Origin: Polaribacter aestuariivivens
GTDB taxonomy: Bacteria > Bacteroidota > Bacteroidia > Flavobacteriales > Flavobacteriaceae
NCBI RefSeq assembly: GCF_005885675.1
Contig: NZ_VANR01000003.1
Span: forward strand, 124,001 to 188,000
Length of the DNA: 64,000 bases
Direction: 5' to 3'
This document shows positions 53,504 to 62,890 of this stretch, one piece after another. The notes beneath the pieces are model-generated. The model was not told the DNA's origin. It ran no database searches and saw only the letters and a program-made list of their open reading frames with translations. The first letter of the stretch is position 1. Every line of letters begins with the position of its first letter. The position numbers and the translations under genes are program-made.

Positions 53504-55102
53504 ATGGTGAAAAAAAGTATTAGAAAAACAACACAAATTGGTGTTATGTGTTTGTTGTTTGCAGGTATTATTTCTTGCGAAAAAGATTTTACAGATATTG
53601 GAACAAACGTTGTAAGCAATACAAAATTTACAACTCACGATATTACTTTAGAAGTTTTACTTTCTAACGTACCTATTGAAAGTGTTAGAGCTGATGGTTT
53701 AGATTTAACTGATGCACCATACTTTGGTTTTCAAGGTCAATACTTATTGGGTGTTCATAACAGAGATCAATACGAAAAAATAGAAGCTTCTATAATTTCT
53801 CAGGTAAACATCAATACAGCTTTATCTGTTAGTAGTTATGCAAATCCTGATGACTTGGTTTTTGAAACAAGCATTGATACCGCTTTTTTAAAATTACCAT
53901 ACTACTCAACATTAGTTTCAAACACAGACAAACCTGAATATACATTAGATTCAATAATAGGTGATAAGGCAATACCTTTTACTTTAAATATTTATGAACT
54001 AGAAACATATTTAAATACGCTGAATCCTGCTGATCCTACAAAAAGAAACCGTTTTTTATCTAATGAAACGTATCAAAATAAAGGCATTCCTTTAACAGAG
54101 ATTGAAGATTTTGATTTCATGCCTACAACTAAAGATACTTTAATAATTATTAAAAGAAGAAACAGTTTAGGAGATTTATTTGAAACAGATACTATTAAAT
54201 ATACTAATAACCCAAGCTCAGAAATTCCTTTACCAATGGCTATTATTCCATTAAAAAAGAGTTTTGTTAAAGAAAAGTTTTTGGACAATTATGAAACTGA
54301 TAATTTTGCTTCTCAAAATGCGTTTAATGATTATTTTAGAGGGCTTGTAATTGAAGCCAAAGAAAAAACAAAAGGAGGTTCATTAATTTCATTCAACTTA
54401 AGAAACTCCAGCATATCTTCATTAAGACCTTTAATTGAAGTTTATTACACAAACACATTTTTTAAGAAAAATAGTACAGAAATTGATACTGTAATAAAAG
54501 TTAATCACTCTTATCAATTAGGAGGAATTATAAATAACAAATACAATATGACTGATAAAGTTTACCCAGTAAACAATCAGGTTGTGTTGCAAGGAGCTGC
54601 AGGTTCTGAAGCAAAAGTTGAAATTTTAAATAGTACAGAACTTGAGGATTTAAGACAAAAAAATTGGCTTATAAATGATGCTTCTTTGACTTTTTATATA
54701 AATCAAGATGCTGACACGACTGCTGTTCCTAGCAGACTATATTTATACAAAAGAGGTGAAAATTCAAACGGAAACCCTATCTTAGGACAGGTTAAAGACG
54801 TATATTCAGAAGGTGCTGTTTTATTTGGTGGAGCACTGCTTAAAAATAATAATAAAAAAGATCGTTATACTTTTAGAATAACAGATTATTTATCAGATTT
54901 AATAGGTGGTGAAACAAATTACGCTCCACCATTAAGATTAAAAGTTTATAATATCTCAGATTTCCCTACTTCTGCAGGTGATACTATTTTCAGACCATAC
55001 AGCTGGAATCCAAAAGCGGTTACAATTTTAAATGGAGATGAAAGTATAAATGGTGTAAGAAGAGCCAAACTAAAAATTTCATACACCAAAAAGAAAGATT
55101 AA
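53504..55102 (+). CDS. DUF4270 family lipoprotein
   Basis: 532 aa. Lipoprotein signal with GIISCEKDF, then GTNVVSNTKFTTHDITLEV, and the DUF4270 pattern of long beta-rich surface segments, with AKLKISYTKKKD at the end. It is a surface or periplasmic protein of unknown function. Its genomic place between the glycogen synthase-like gene (8-bp gap) and glmS (30-bp gap) is conserved in flavobacteria. Confidence 0.8.
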   Translation: MVKKSIRKTTQIGVMCLLFAGIISCEKDFTDIGTNVVSNTKFTTHDITLEVLLSNVPIESVRADGLDLTDAPYFGFQGQYLLGVHNRDQYEKIEASIISQVNINTALSVSSYANPDDLVFETSIDTAFLKLPYYSTLVSNTDKPEYTLDSIIGDKAIPFTLNIYELETYLNTLNPADPTKRNRFLSNETYQNKGIPLTEIEDFDFMPTTKDTLIIIKRRNSLGDLFETDTIKYTNNPSSEIPLPMAIIPLKKSFVKEKFLDNYETDNFASQNAFNDYFRGLVIEAKEKTKGGSLISFNLRNSSISSLRPLIEVYYTNTFFKKNSTEIDTVIKVNHSYQLGGIINNKYNMTDKVYPVNNQVVLQGAAGSEAKVEILNSTELEDLRQKNWLINDASLTFYINQDADTTAVPSRLYLYKRGENSNGNPILGQVKDVYSEGAVLFGGALLKNNNKKDRYTFRITDYLSDLIGGETNYAPPLRLKVYNISDFPTSAGDTIFRPYSWNPKAVTILNGDESINGVRRAKLKISYTKKKD

Positions 55103-55132
55103 AAATCAACTAACTAAAAAAAAATAATTGTT

Positions 55133-56989
55133 ATGTGTGGAATCACTGGCTATATAGGTTATAGAGATGCCTATCCTATTGTTATTAACGGTTTAAAAAG
55201 ATTAGAATATAGGGGTTATGATAGTGCAGGAATAATGATGTTTGATGGTGAAAAGATTCACTTATCTAAAACTAAAGGAAAAGTTTCTGATCTAGAAAGT
55301 ATTACAACTAAGGAAGAAGAAAGAAAAAATGGAAAGATTGGAATTGGTCACACACGTTGGGCAACCCATGGTGTACCAAATGACGTAAATTCACACCCAC
55401 ACTCTTCACAAACTGGAAACTTAGTAATTGTTCACAATGGTATCATTGAAAATTATGATACATTAAAAAAGGAATTAATTACAAGAGGGTATACTTTTAA
55501 AAGTGATACAGATACAGAAGTACTTGTAAATTTAATAGAAGAAGTAAAAAAAACAGAGGGTTGTAAATTAGGAAAAGCAGTTCAATTAGCATTAAATAAT
55601 GTAATTGGTGCATATGCCATTGCTGTTTTTGATAAAACAAAACCAAACGAAATTATTGTTGCACGTTTAGGAAGCCCAATTGCAATTGGAGTCGGAAAAG
55701 ATAATTCTGAATTTTTTGTTGCTTCAGACGCATCACCTTTTATTGAATATACAAAAGATGCCATTTATTTAGAAGATGAAGAAATGGCAATTATAAAATT
55801 GAATAAAGGAATAAAAATTCATAAAATTAACGATGATTCTTTAGTAGATGCAAATATTCAAGAACTACAATTAAGTCTAGAGCAGATTGAAAAAGGTGGT
55901 TACGATCACTTTATGCTAAAAGAAATTCATGAGCAACCAAAAGCAATAGTTGATACATATCGTGGAAGAATGTTACCAGATGAAGGCATTATAAGAATGG
56001 CTGGTATTGATAATCACATGAATAAGTTTTTAAATGCAGAAAGAATTATAATTGTTGCTTGTGGTACTTCTTGGCATGCTGGTTTGGTTGGGGAATATCT
56101 AATAGAAGAATTTGCTAGAATTCCTGTAGAAGTTGAATATGCATCAGAGTTTAGATATAGAAATCCTATTGTAACCTCTAAAGATATTGTGATTGCAATT
56201 TCACAATCTGGTGAAACTGCGGATACTTTGGCAGCAATAAAACTGGCAAAATCTAAAGGGGCTTTTGTTTTTGGAGTTTGCAACGTTGTGGGGTCTTCTA
56301 TTGCAAGAGAAACAGATGCAGGAGCATATACACATGCAGGACCAGAAATTGGAGTTGCTTCTACAAAAGCATTCACAACTCAAATAACAGTTTTATCTTT
56401 AATTGCTTTAAAATTAGCGTCTAAAAAAGGTGAACTTTCTAAATCAGACTTAAGAACTTATTTGCAAAAAATGCAATTGATTCCTACAAAAGTAGAAGCG
56501 CTTTTAAAAATAGATAATAAAGTAAAAGAAATTGCAGCGGTTTATAAAAATGCTAAAAACTGTTTATATTTAGGAAGAGGTTTTAATTTTCCAGTAGCTT
56601 TAGAAGGCGCTTTAAAATTAAAAGAAATCTCTTATATTCATGCAGAAGGTTATCCTGCAGCAGAAATGAAGCATGGACCAATTGCATTAATTGACGAGAA
56701 CATGCCAATTTTTGTAATTGCTACAAATAAAGGACATTACGAAAAAGTAGTAAGTAACATTCAAGAAATAAAATCTAGAGCAGGTAAAATTATTGCAATT
56801 GTTACTGAAGGAGATACGCAAGTAAAAGAAATTGCAGATCATGTAATTGAAATACCAGAAACCGAAGAAGCTTTTACTCCTTTATTAACTACAATACCTC
56901 TTCAATTATTATCATATCATATTGCGGTTATGTTAGGTAAAAATGTAGATCAACCGAGAAATTTAGCAAAATCTGTTACTGTTGAGTAA
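55133..56989 (+). CDS. glmS: Glutamine-fructose-6-phosphate aminotransferase (isomerizing)
   Basis: 618 aa. The N-terminal glutaminase uses Cys2 after Met removal (MCGITGYIGYR). Two SIS domains with SQSGETADTLAA and the C-terminal DQPRNLAKSVTVE end are all present. It makes glucosamine 6-phosphate for peptidoglycan, LPS and amino sugars. No glmS ribozyme is expected or seen in this phylum. A terminator follows at 57011. Confidence 0.97.
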   Translation: MCGITGYIGYRDAYPIVINGLKRLEYRGYDSAGIMMFDGEKIHLSKTKGKVSDLESITTKEEERKNGKIGIGHTRWATHGVPNDVNSHPHSSQTGNLVIVHNGIIENYDTLKKELITRGYTFKSDTDTEVLVNLIEEVKKTEGCKLGKAVQLALNNVIGAYAIAVFDKTKPNEIIVARLGSPIAIGVGKDNSEFFVASDASPFIEYTKDAIYLEDEEMAIIKLNKGIKIHKINDDSLVDANIQELQLSLEQIEKGGYDHFMLKEIHEQPKAIVDTYRGRMLPDEGIIRMAGIDNHMNKFLNAERIIIVACGTSWHAGLVGEYLIEEFARIPVEVEYASEFRYRNPIVTSKDIVIAISQSGETADTLAAIKLAKSKGAFVFGVCNVVGSSIARETDAGAYTHAGPEIGVASTKAFTTQITVLSLIALKLASKKGELSKSDLRTYLQKMQLIPTKVEALLKIDNKVKEIAAVYKNAKNCLYLGRGFNFPVALEGALKLKEISYIHAEGYPAAEMKHGPIALIDENMPIFVIATNKGHYEKVVSNIQEIKSRAGKIIAIVTEGDTQVKEIADHVIEIPETEEAFTPLLTTIPLQLLSYHIAVMLGKNVDQPRNLAKSVTVE

Positions 56990-57010
56990 TTTTTTGCTTT
57001 CATAAGAAAT

Positions 57011-57042
57011 AAAAAAATCCAGCTAAATTAGCTGGATTTTTT
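57011..57042. terminator. Bidirectional terminator after glmS
   Basis: AATCCAGCTAA and TTAGCTGGATT form an 11-bp stem with a one-base loop (effectively a few bases), flanked by A and T tracts, between convergent glmS and the oxidoreductase gene. Confidence 0.85.
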
Positions 57043-57649
57043 ATGAAACCTTATCATGTACTTTTGTATGATTTCCATCATTCCAAAGTGTTAATATATC
57101 TGTAGCAACACTTGCTCCTGAACCTGCTGCAATTGAAAACTGACTGCGCCAACCAGCAATGGTTCCACAACAGTACAAACCATTTTTTATGAGATGATTC
57201 TTATTTTTAAGCTGAATTCTATCTTTTTCTGGATTCGATTTTTCATGTGGAATTAAAAAAGTATCTAAACCTTTTATTGTAAATGGTTTTGAGTAATTTA
57301 AAGCCAAAACAACAATTTTAGAAAAATAGGTTTTCTTATTCGTTGTAATTTGAAAGCCTTGATCAAGCTCTTCCAAAGCTAATACTTTCTCATTTTCTAT
57401 TTGAGTAACATGAGGGTATAATGCAGCCAATTGCGCTTTTCCTTCAATTAAAATATCGCTTCCTAATTTGTTAGGTAGTAAACCCAAAACATTATTAAAT
57501 AACGCATTTTGTAAATGAGAAGCTTTTTGATGCATTATTATGCCTATTTTTTTATTTGAAGCAAAAGATTTTTCTTTGGCAGAACCTAAAACTAAGGCAC
57601 ATTGCATTCCAGCAACTCCACCACCAATAATCAAAGTATCAAAACTCAT
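57041..57649 (-). CDS. FAD-dependent oxidoreductase, thioredoxin reductase-like
   Basis: 202 aa from ATG 57649 (MSFDTLIIGGGVAGMQCA). The frame is open 34 codons further up, inside marC, but those codons lack homology-type sequence. FAD motif GGGVAGM at residues 9-15 and a C-terminal NGLYCCGTIAGWRSQFSIAAGSGASVATDIL typical of the thioredoxin reductase/HI0933-like end. It lacks the NADPH domain and CxxC motif of true thioredoxin reductases, so it is half-length and perhaps has a partner. It starts 1 bp before marC's end. Confidence 0.75.
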   Translation of the reverse strand: MSFDTLIIGGGVAGMQCALVLGSAKEKSFASNKKIGIIMHQKASHLQNALFNNVLGLLPNKLGSDILIEGKAQLAALYPHVTQIENEKVLALEELDQGFQITTNKKTYFSKIVVLALNYSKPFTIKGLDTFLIPHEKSNPEKDRIQLKNKNHLIKNGLYCCGTIAGWRSQFSIAAGSGASVATDILTLWNDGNHTKVHDKVS

Positions 57650-57650
57650 T

Positions 57651-58232
57651 TTAAAATAACATTTTAATATTTGCTGCAAATAACTTAACAGCAATTGCCA
57701 GTAATACAACTCCAAATACTTTTCTAATGATTTGAATTCCTGTAGCACCAATTAAACGCTCTATTTTTGAAGAAGTTTTCAAAACTATATAAATAACAAT
57801 TACGTTTAAAAACACTGCTACAATAATATTTTCTATAGAAAACTCTGCTCTTAAAGACAGTAAAGTTGTTAAACTTCCTGGGCCAGCAATTAAAGGAAAA
57901 GCTAAAGGAAAAACAGTAGCAGTTATTGTTCCAGAATCAGCATCATCTTTATATAATGTAATTCCTAATATCATTTCTAAAGCAATAAAAAATAAGATAA
58001 AAGAACCTGCAACTGCAAAAGAATTTACGTCAATACCAATTAAACCCAATAAACTTTGACCTAAAAACAAGAAAAAAACCATAATTACACCCGCAATTAA
58101 TGATGCTTTCTCAGATTGAATATGCCCTACTTTTTTACGTAAATCTATAATAATAGGTATGTTTCCTACAATATCTATTACTGCGAACAACACCATAAAA
58201 GCTGTTAATATTTCTTTTATATTTAAATTCAT
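57651..58232 (-). CDS. MarC family inner-membrane protein
   Basis: 193 aa with six membrane helices, starting with FMVLFAVIDIVGNIPIIIDL. The MarC pattern TVFPLAFPLIAGPGSLTT is present. The function is unknown; family members are no longer thought to be drug pumps. It has a -7 box 19 bp upstream on the minus strand and is followed by the oxidoreductase gene. Confidence 0.9.
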   Translation of the reverse strand: MNLNIKEILTAFMVLFAVIDIVGNIPIIIDLRKKVGHIQSEKASLIAGVIMVFFLFLGQSLLGLIGIDVNSFAVAGSFILFFIALEMILGITLYKDDADSGTITATVFPLAFPLIAGPGSLTTLLSLRAEFSIENIIVAVFLNVIVIYIVLKTSSKIERLIGATGIQIIRKVFGVVLLAIAVKLFAANIKMLF

Positions 58233-58251
58233 ATTTGAGTGAAATTTTTTG

Positions 58252-58259
58252 CAAAATTA
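58252..58259 (-). promoter_or_regulatory. -7 promoter box of marC
   Basis: TAATTTTG on the minus strand, 19 bp before the ATG. Confidence 0.45.
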
Positions 58260-58305
58260 GGCAACTAACTTTAGGTAGGTGTAAATTTAAAGAAAAAATT
58301 TATCC

Positions 58306-58313
58306 TATTTTTG
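58306..58313 (+). promoter_or_regulatory. -7 promoter box of the DUF3109 gene, probably leaderless
   Basis: TATTTTTGCAAGATG: box, four bases, start codon. It is the same arrangement as at 4299 and 51713. Confidence 0.6.
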
Positions 58314-58317
58314 CAAG

Positions 58318-58887
58318 ATGTTTCAGTTAGGAAAAACAATCGTATCAGAAGATATTATCGAAAAAGATTTTGTCTGTAACTTATCTGCATGCAAAGGCGC
58401 TTGTTGTGTAGATGGTGAAGCAGGTGCTCCATTAGAAAAGGAAGAAACCAAAATTTTAGAAGATATATATCCAAAAGTAAAACCTTTTTTACGTGAAGAA
58501 GGTATTGCAGTTATAGAAAAAGAAGGTACTTGGGTTACAAGTGAATGGGGCGAATTGGAAACGCCTTTAATTAACGGAGCAGATTGTGCGTACGTAATTT
58601 TTGATGAAAAAAATACAGCACTTTGTGCAATAGAAGAAGCTTATAATCAAGGAGAAATTGATTGGAAAAAACCAATTTCTTGTCATTTATACCCTGTTAG
58701 AGTTAAAGATTATAGTGAATTTGCAGCTGTAAACTATCATAAATGGGAAATTTGTGATGATGCTTGTTCTTTGGGTAAAGAATTGCAAGTGCCCATTTAT
58801 AAGTTTGTTAAACAAGCATTAATTAGAAAGTTTGGGCAAAATTGGTATACAGAATTAGAAAAAGTTGCTGAAAAGCACTTAGAATAA
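58318..58887 (+). CDS. DUF3109 family cysteine-rich protein
   Basis: 189 aa. The Cys cluster FVCNLSACKGACCVDGEAG near the N-terminus and the later ADCAYVIF, ISCHLYPVRV and ICDDACSLGK segments fit the DUF3109 family, related to YkgJ-type metal-chelating proteins; it probably binds zinc or an iron-sulfur centre. The substrate is not known. The -7 box only four bases before the ATG suggests a leaderless message. Confidence 0.8.
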   Translation: MFQLGKTIVSEDIIEKDFVCNLSACKGACCVDGEAGAPLEKEETKILEDIYPKVKPFLREEGIAVIEKEGTWVTSEWGELETPLINGADCAYVIFDEKNTALCAIEEAYNQGEIDWKKPISCHLYPVRVKDYSEFAAVNYHKWEICDDACSLGKELQVPIYKFVKQALIRKFGQNWYTELEKVAEKHLE

Positions 58888-58975
58888 TTTTTTTGAAACT
58901 AAAGTAATTATCCTCTTTAAGTCGTAAATAATAAATAAAATTTTTATTTTTAGAACGTATATTTAAAATACTCTT

Positions 58976-61654
58976 TTGATAAAAAAACAAATACTTTTCT
59001 TTCTTTTTTGCCCTTTTTACCTGTTTGGTTTTCAGATAAACATACATCAAAAACAATTAGATTCTTTAGAAAACCTTTATAATAAAGGCCTGTACAATGA
59101 AGTCTTAAACGCATTAAAAAGGATTAATTTTAATAATACAAAAGGTGTTGAAGATAGTTTGTTTTATGCCAAAGCCTTTTATTTAAAAGCCAATTCTTTA
59201 TACGGAAAGGAAAAATATAAAGCATCTATTGTATCTTATAATTCAGTTATTAATTATTCACCAAATACAGATTCTGGAAATAATTTAAAAGGAATGGCTC
59301 TTTTTGATAGAGCCTTTTCAGAATATAATATTCAAGAATATATAACTTCTTACAACTCTGTTAAATCTGCAGAAAGTATTTTAAGTAAAGTTAAAAACCC
59401 CAATTATGATTACTTAATCTCAATTTACGCAGATATTAGTGGATCTGCTACAGATTATGGGTATTATAATGAAGCCAAATATTATTTACAAAAAGGGTTA
59501 GCTTTATACAAAACCCACAAAAACAAAATTAAAACAGATAAAAATCAAGCTTCAAAAGATATTTTGTTGTTGTATAAATCTGTGGTTTTGTATGCTACTC
59601 AAGGCAAAGAAAAGCTGCTAATTTACAACTTAACTCAATTAAAAAAACAAAGAAACCATCGTAAATTTAATGCCACAGAAAATTTAATGTATGCAGTTTC
59701 TTTAAATCTTGTGGGCGATTTTTATTTGAATTACAGAGAAAAATTAAATCTCAAAAATCCTTTATTTAAAGCAGAAAAATATTTGAATGAAGCCTTGTCT
59801 ATTCTTGATAAAAAATCATATCCAGACAATGAAATTCAATTTAAATTCAATTTAGCCAAAAAATTTAGATACAGTAAAGAATTTAAAAAAGCGTTAAATA
59901 TAAATCAAGAAATTATTGATTTAGCAACAAAAGAAGATGCAAGAATTCCGTTTTTTTTAGCACAAAGAGGTATCATTTTTTTAGAGCAAAAAGACTTTGA
60001 GAAAGCAGCAGCAGTTTTTCATAAAATGATTTCTGCGATTCATTCTAAGAAAGAAAATTTAAACATTGATTATTCGAATTTTAAACCCAGTTTAGAGTTA
60101 AATCATACAGGGTTATTTGTTGAAATTGCAGATATGATTTTAGAAGCTTTTCCTACCCGTAAGAAAGCACAAAGTTTAGCTTCTAAAATGTATAAAATGG
60201 GTTTAACTCAATTTAAAAATGTATATTATAAAGAAGAGTTTAGTGATAAGTTAAAAGAGTATTACAACTTGACTTTTAGAGGAATTATTAGATCAAAATT
60301 AAAAGATTCACAAACATTAGAGGCATCACAAATTATTTCTGAAATAGAAAGTATTGAGAATAAATTAGATTGGAAAAACTTTCTTCAAAATAGAACCTTG
60401 AGCAAATCTTTTTTACCAGATTCACTTTTTACTCAAGAGCAAAAAATTAGAGAACAATTAGTAGATGCTAGAATAAAAAATGATTCACTTTTAATTATTG
60501 AGTTGACTAAAAAAATATCTGAACATAGAAATTATTTAGAAAAGTTGTATCCTAAAATTTCAAATTCATTGTTCACTGAATTTTCTATTGCTGATTTTCA
60601 GTCAAAACTGAAAAAAAACGATGTGGTATTAAGATATAAGTTTTTTAAAGACGATTTGTATGTCTTTAAAATAACCCAATCAGAAATCTTAATTTCTCAA
60701 GTAGATTTTGATGAAAAACAGATGATAACAAAGTACATCAGCATTTTAAAAAGTGGTAAAGAAAATATAGAAATGGCTTCTAAGTTATTTAAAAAACTCA
60801 TTCCTTTTCAAATAAAAACAACTCAAAACTTGTTTATTGTACCTGATCAAAACTTACATCATTTACCTTTTGAAACTTTAATTGATGCAAAACAAAACTA
60901 TTTAATTCATAATTATAATATTTCTTATGCTTCGTATTTGGTTTTTATCAATCAAAGAAAAGTTGTCTCAGAAAATCATCAATTAAAAGCATTTTTACCC
61001 AACTATACATCAAACTTACAAGGCGCAAATGAAGAGGTAAAAAACATCGTAAAATTCTTTCCAAGTAAAATTTATAAGAATGAGTTGGCTTCAAAAAATA
61101 GTTTTATAAAAAATTCTAAAAATGCATCAATTTTACATTTGGCAATGCATGCTGAAATTGACCATAAAAAACCAGAACTTAGCCATTTTTTATTTTCTGA
61201 TAATGAAGAAGATAAGCTATATTTAGAAGAATTATATGGGCTGAAATTAAACTCAGATTTAGCAGTATTAAGTGCTTGTAATACAGGTAGTGGTTCTATA
61301 AATAATAACTTAGCTTTGGTATCTATACAAAGAGCATTTAATTTTTCTGGAGTACCATCTACAGTTTCTAGTTTATGGGAAATTCCTGATGAGGCTACCA
61401 AAGAAATTATGATTTATTTTTATGAGAATTTATCAAAAAAAATGCCTAAAAACAAAGCTTTGAGATTGGCAAAACAGCGATATTTAAAAAGTAAAACAGA
61501 TAGCAATGTAAAAACTCCTTATTATTGGGCAGGTTTAATTGTTTCCGGAGATATAAATCCAATTTCCATTTCAGACAATTATAATTTTTATTGGATAATT
61601 GCTTTTGTTTTAGCCTGTTTAGGTTTTGTTTTATTCCAGTTTTTTAAGAAGTGA
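58976..61654 (+). CDS. TPR/CHAT-domain (caspase-like) protein with signal peptide and C-terminal anchor
   Basis: 892 aa from TTG 58976; no earlier or nearer ATG keeps the signal peptide (MIKKQILFFLFCPFYLFGFQ). TPR-like helical repeats fill about residues 30-500. The CHAT domain at about 560-860 holds catalytic His725 (LHLAMHAE) and Cys768 (LSACNTGSG). A membrane helix at about 871-888 ends in KK. The caspase-like domain would therefore face the periplasm. It overlaps the convergent gene by 24 bp; that gene and the adjacent sigma factor are common partners of CHAT/TPR genes in this phylum. Confidence 0.8.
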   Translation: MIKKQILFFLFCPFYLFGFQINIHQKQLDSLENLYNKGLYNEVLNALKRINFNNTKGVEDSLFYAKAFYLKANSLYGKEKYKASIVSYNSVINYSPNTDSGNNLKGMALFDRAFSEYNIQEYITSYNSVKSAESILSKVKNPNYDYLISIYADISGSATDYGYYNEAKYYLQKGLALYKTHKNKIKTDKNQASKDILLLYKSVVLYATQGKEKLLIYNLTQLKKQRNHRKFNATENLMYAVSLNLVGDFYLNYREKLNLKNPLFKAEKYLNEALSILDKKSYPDNEIQFKFNLAKKFRYSKEFKKALNINQEIIDLATKEDARIPFFLAQRGIIFLEQKDFEKAAAVFHKMISAIHSKKENLNIDYSNFKPSLELNHTGLFVEIADMILEAFPTRKKAQSLASKMYKMGLTQFKNVYYKEEFSDKLKEYYNLTFRGIIRSKLKDSQTLEASQIISEIESIENKLDWKNFLQNRTLSKSFLPDSLFTQEQKIREQLVDARIKNDSLLIIELTKKISEHRNYLEKLYPKISNSLFTEFSIADFQSKLKKNDVVLRYKFFKDDLYVFKITQSEILISQVDFDEKQMITKYISILKSGKENIEMASKLFKKLIPFQIKTTQNLFIVPDQNLHHLPFETLIDAKQNYLIHNYNISYASYLVFINQRKVVSENHQLKAFLPNYTSNLQGANEEVKNIVKFFPSKIYKNELASKNSFIKNSKNASILHLAMHAEIDHKKPELSHFLFSDNEEDKLYLEELYGLKLNSDLAVLSACNTGSGSINNNLALVSIQRAFNFSGVPSTVSSLWEIPDEATKEIMIYFYENLSKKMPKNKALRLAKQRYLKSKTDSNVKTPYYWAGLIVSGDINPISISDNYNFYWIIAFVLACLGFVLFQFFKK

Positions 61655-62233
61655 TAAAGTTTCTAATTTTTTAAAATTATTGACTTCTTTAGAAAGTGTT
61701 TTTAAGGTTTTTATAGCTTTTTCGGTTTTCTTTTCTTTTAAATAGGCTAGTGATAAATACCACAAATATTTATCTTTCCAAGTATTAGTATCCTTTAAGT
61801 TTTTTTCTAAAATAGCAATGGCTTTATTCGTGTTTTCTAACTCTAAGTTAGTTACTGCAATGTATAAATGAAGTGCAGTTTTGTTTTCTTTGGTGATAGA
61901 TCCTTCTAATCCTTCAAGTGCCTCAGCGTATTTTTTGTTTTCATAATTTTTAAAAGCAATTTCTAGAGTAGATTTATTTTTGTAGGATCTAGAAATTGGA
62001 GCAATTACATTTGTATAAGGTTCAAAATAACTAGCAAATAATTCGTCAGCACTTTTTTCTGAGGGCAAAAACAATAAGCTAGAAAGTGAAACCAGAAAAA
62101 GAACAGAGGCAGCAATCAACCATTTTTTTGAAAAGAAAAAGTTATTTTTCTTTTCAATTTGCTGAAGCTTTATTTTGCCTTTCTCATACTCTTTATGAGC
62201 TGCAACTATTTTTATATCATCGTCTGTAATCAT
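61631..62233 (-). CDS. Single-span membrane TPR protein (probable anti-sigma partner)
   Basis: 200 aa. Residues 1-35 are cytoplasmic and charged, residues 36-55 a membrane helix (WLIAASVLFLVSLSSLLFL), and the rest a TPR-type periplasmic region with ALHLYIAVTNLELENTNKAIAIL and KYLWYLSLAYLKEKKTEKAI. The ATG overlaps the sigma stop (ATGA), so the two are translationally coupled, as sigma/anti-sigma pairs are. The TPR part could sense the CHAT protein, whose gene converges on it. Confidence 0.75.
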   Translation of the reverse strand: MITDDDIKIVAAHKEYEKGKIKLQQIEKKNNFFFSKKWLIAASVLFLVSLSSLLFLPSEKSADELFASYFEPYTNVIAPISRSYKNKSTLEIAFKNYENKKYAEALEGLEGSITKENKTALHLYIAVTNLELENTNKAIAILEKNLKDTNTWKDKYLWYLSLAYLKEKKTEKAIKTLKTLSKEVNNFKKLETLSLLKKLE

Positions 62234-62772
62234 GTCATTTTATCTTTCAAACTCTTTAAACATCTCGATTTTTGACTTTTTACAACATCTTTATGATTAT
62301 AACCTAAATGTGTTGTAATTTCTTCTAAATTAAATCCTCTAAAATAAAACAAGGTTAAAATTTGCTGGCATTTTTCACCCAATAAATCAAAACTCTTTTT
62401 TAGTAATTGTTGTTTATCACTCAATTCTTGTAAAAACAAAACTTCATATTCTTTTTCTGTTTTAAAATTGCTTTCTTTAAAAGAATCTACAATTTGTAAT
62501 TTATTTTCTTTCTTAATTTTATTATAAATGACATACTTTCCAATACTAAAAAGATAGGTTTTTATTGTACTATCAAATTGAACTAATTTTCCTGTTTTAA
62601 TATTTTGAATGAAAGCCAAAATAACATCTTGATAGATGTCTGTAATTTCTTCGTTATTAATGTTGAATTTTTTAGCATAATTAAAAAAGGGCTTTTTATA
62701 ATCTAGATATATTTTTTCTAAGACTTCATCATTATCCCTTTTTAATTCTTCTAAAATTTGATTCTCTTTCAT
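62230..62772 (-). CDS. ECF-type sigma-70 factor
   Basis: 180 aa from ATG 62772; the frame is open 19 codons further to a TTG at 62829, but MKENQILEELKRDNDEVLEKIY is the family's normal start. Region 2 is EITDIYQDVILAFIQNIKTG, and region 4 is ILTLFYFRGFNLEEITTHLGYNHKDVVKSQKSRCLKSL, a helix-turn-helix for -35 recognition. It probably controls the CHAT or surrounding envelope genes. Confidence 0.85.
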   Translation of the reverse strand: MKENQILEELKRDNDEVLEKIYLDYKKPFFNYAKKFNINNEEITDIYQDVILAFIQNIKTGKLVQFDSTIKTYLFSIGKYVIYNKIKKENKLQIVDSFKESNFKTEKEYEVLFLQELSDKQQLLKKSFDLLGEKCQQILTLFYFRGFNLEEITTHLGYNHKDVVKSQKSRCLKSLKDKMT

Positions 62773-62890
62773 ACTTAATATCAAAAAAGTAAAAACGTAA
62801 ACATTTTTAGTAAAAATAAAAAAAAGCAATGGTTAATGTTTACTTTTTTAAAAACTAGCTATAAAAAGAGTAACTAAAAGATGTTTAAGT

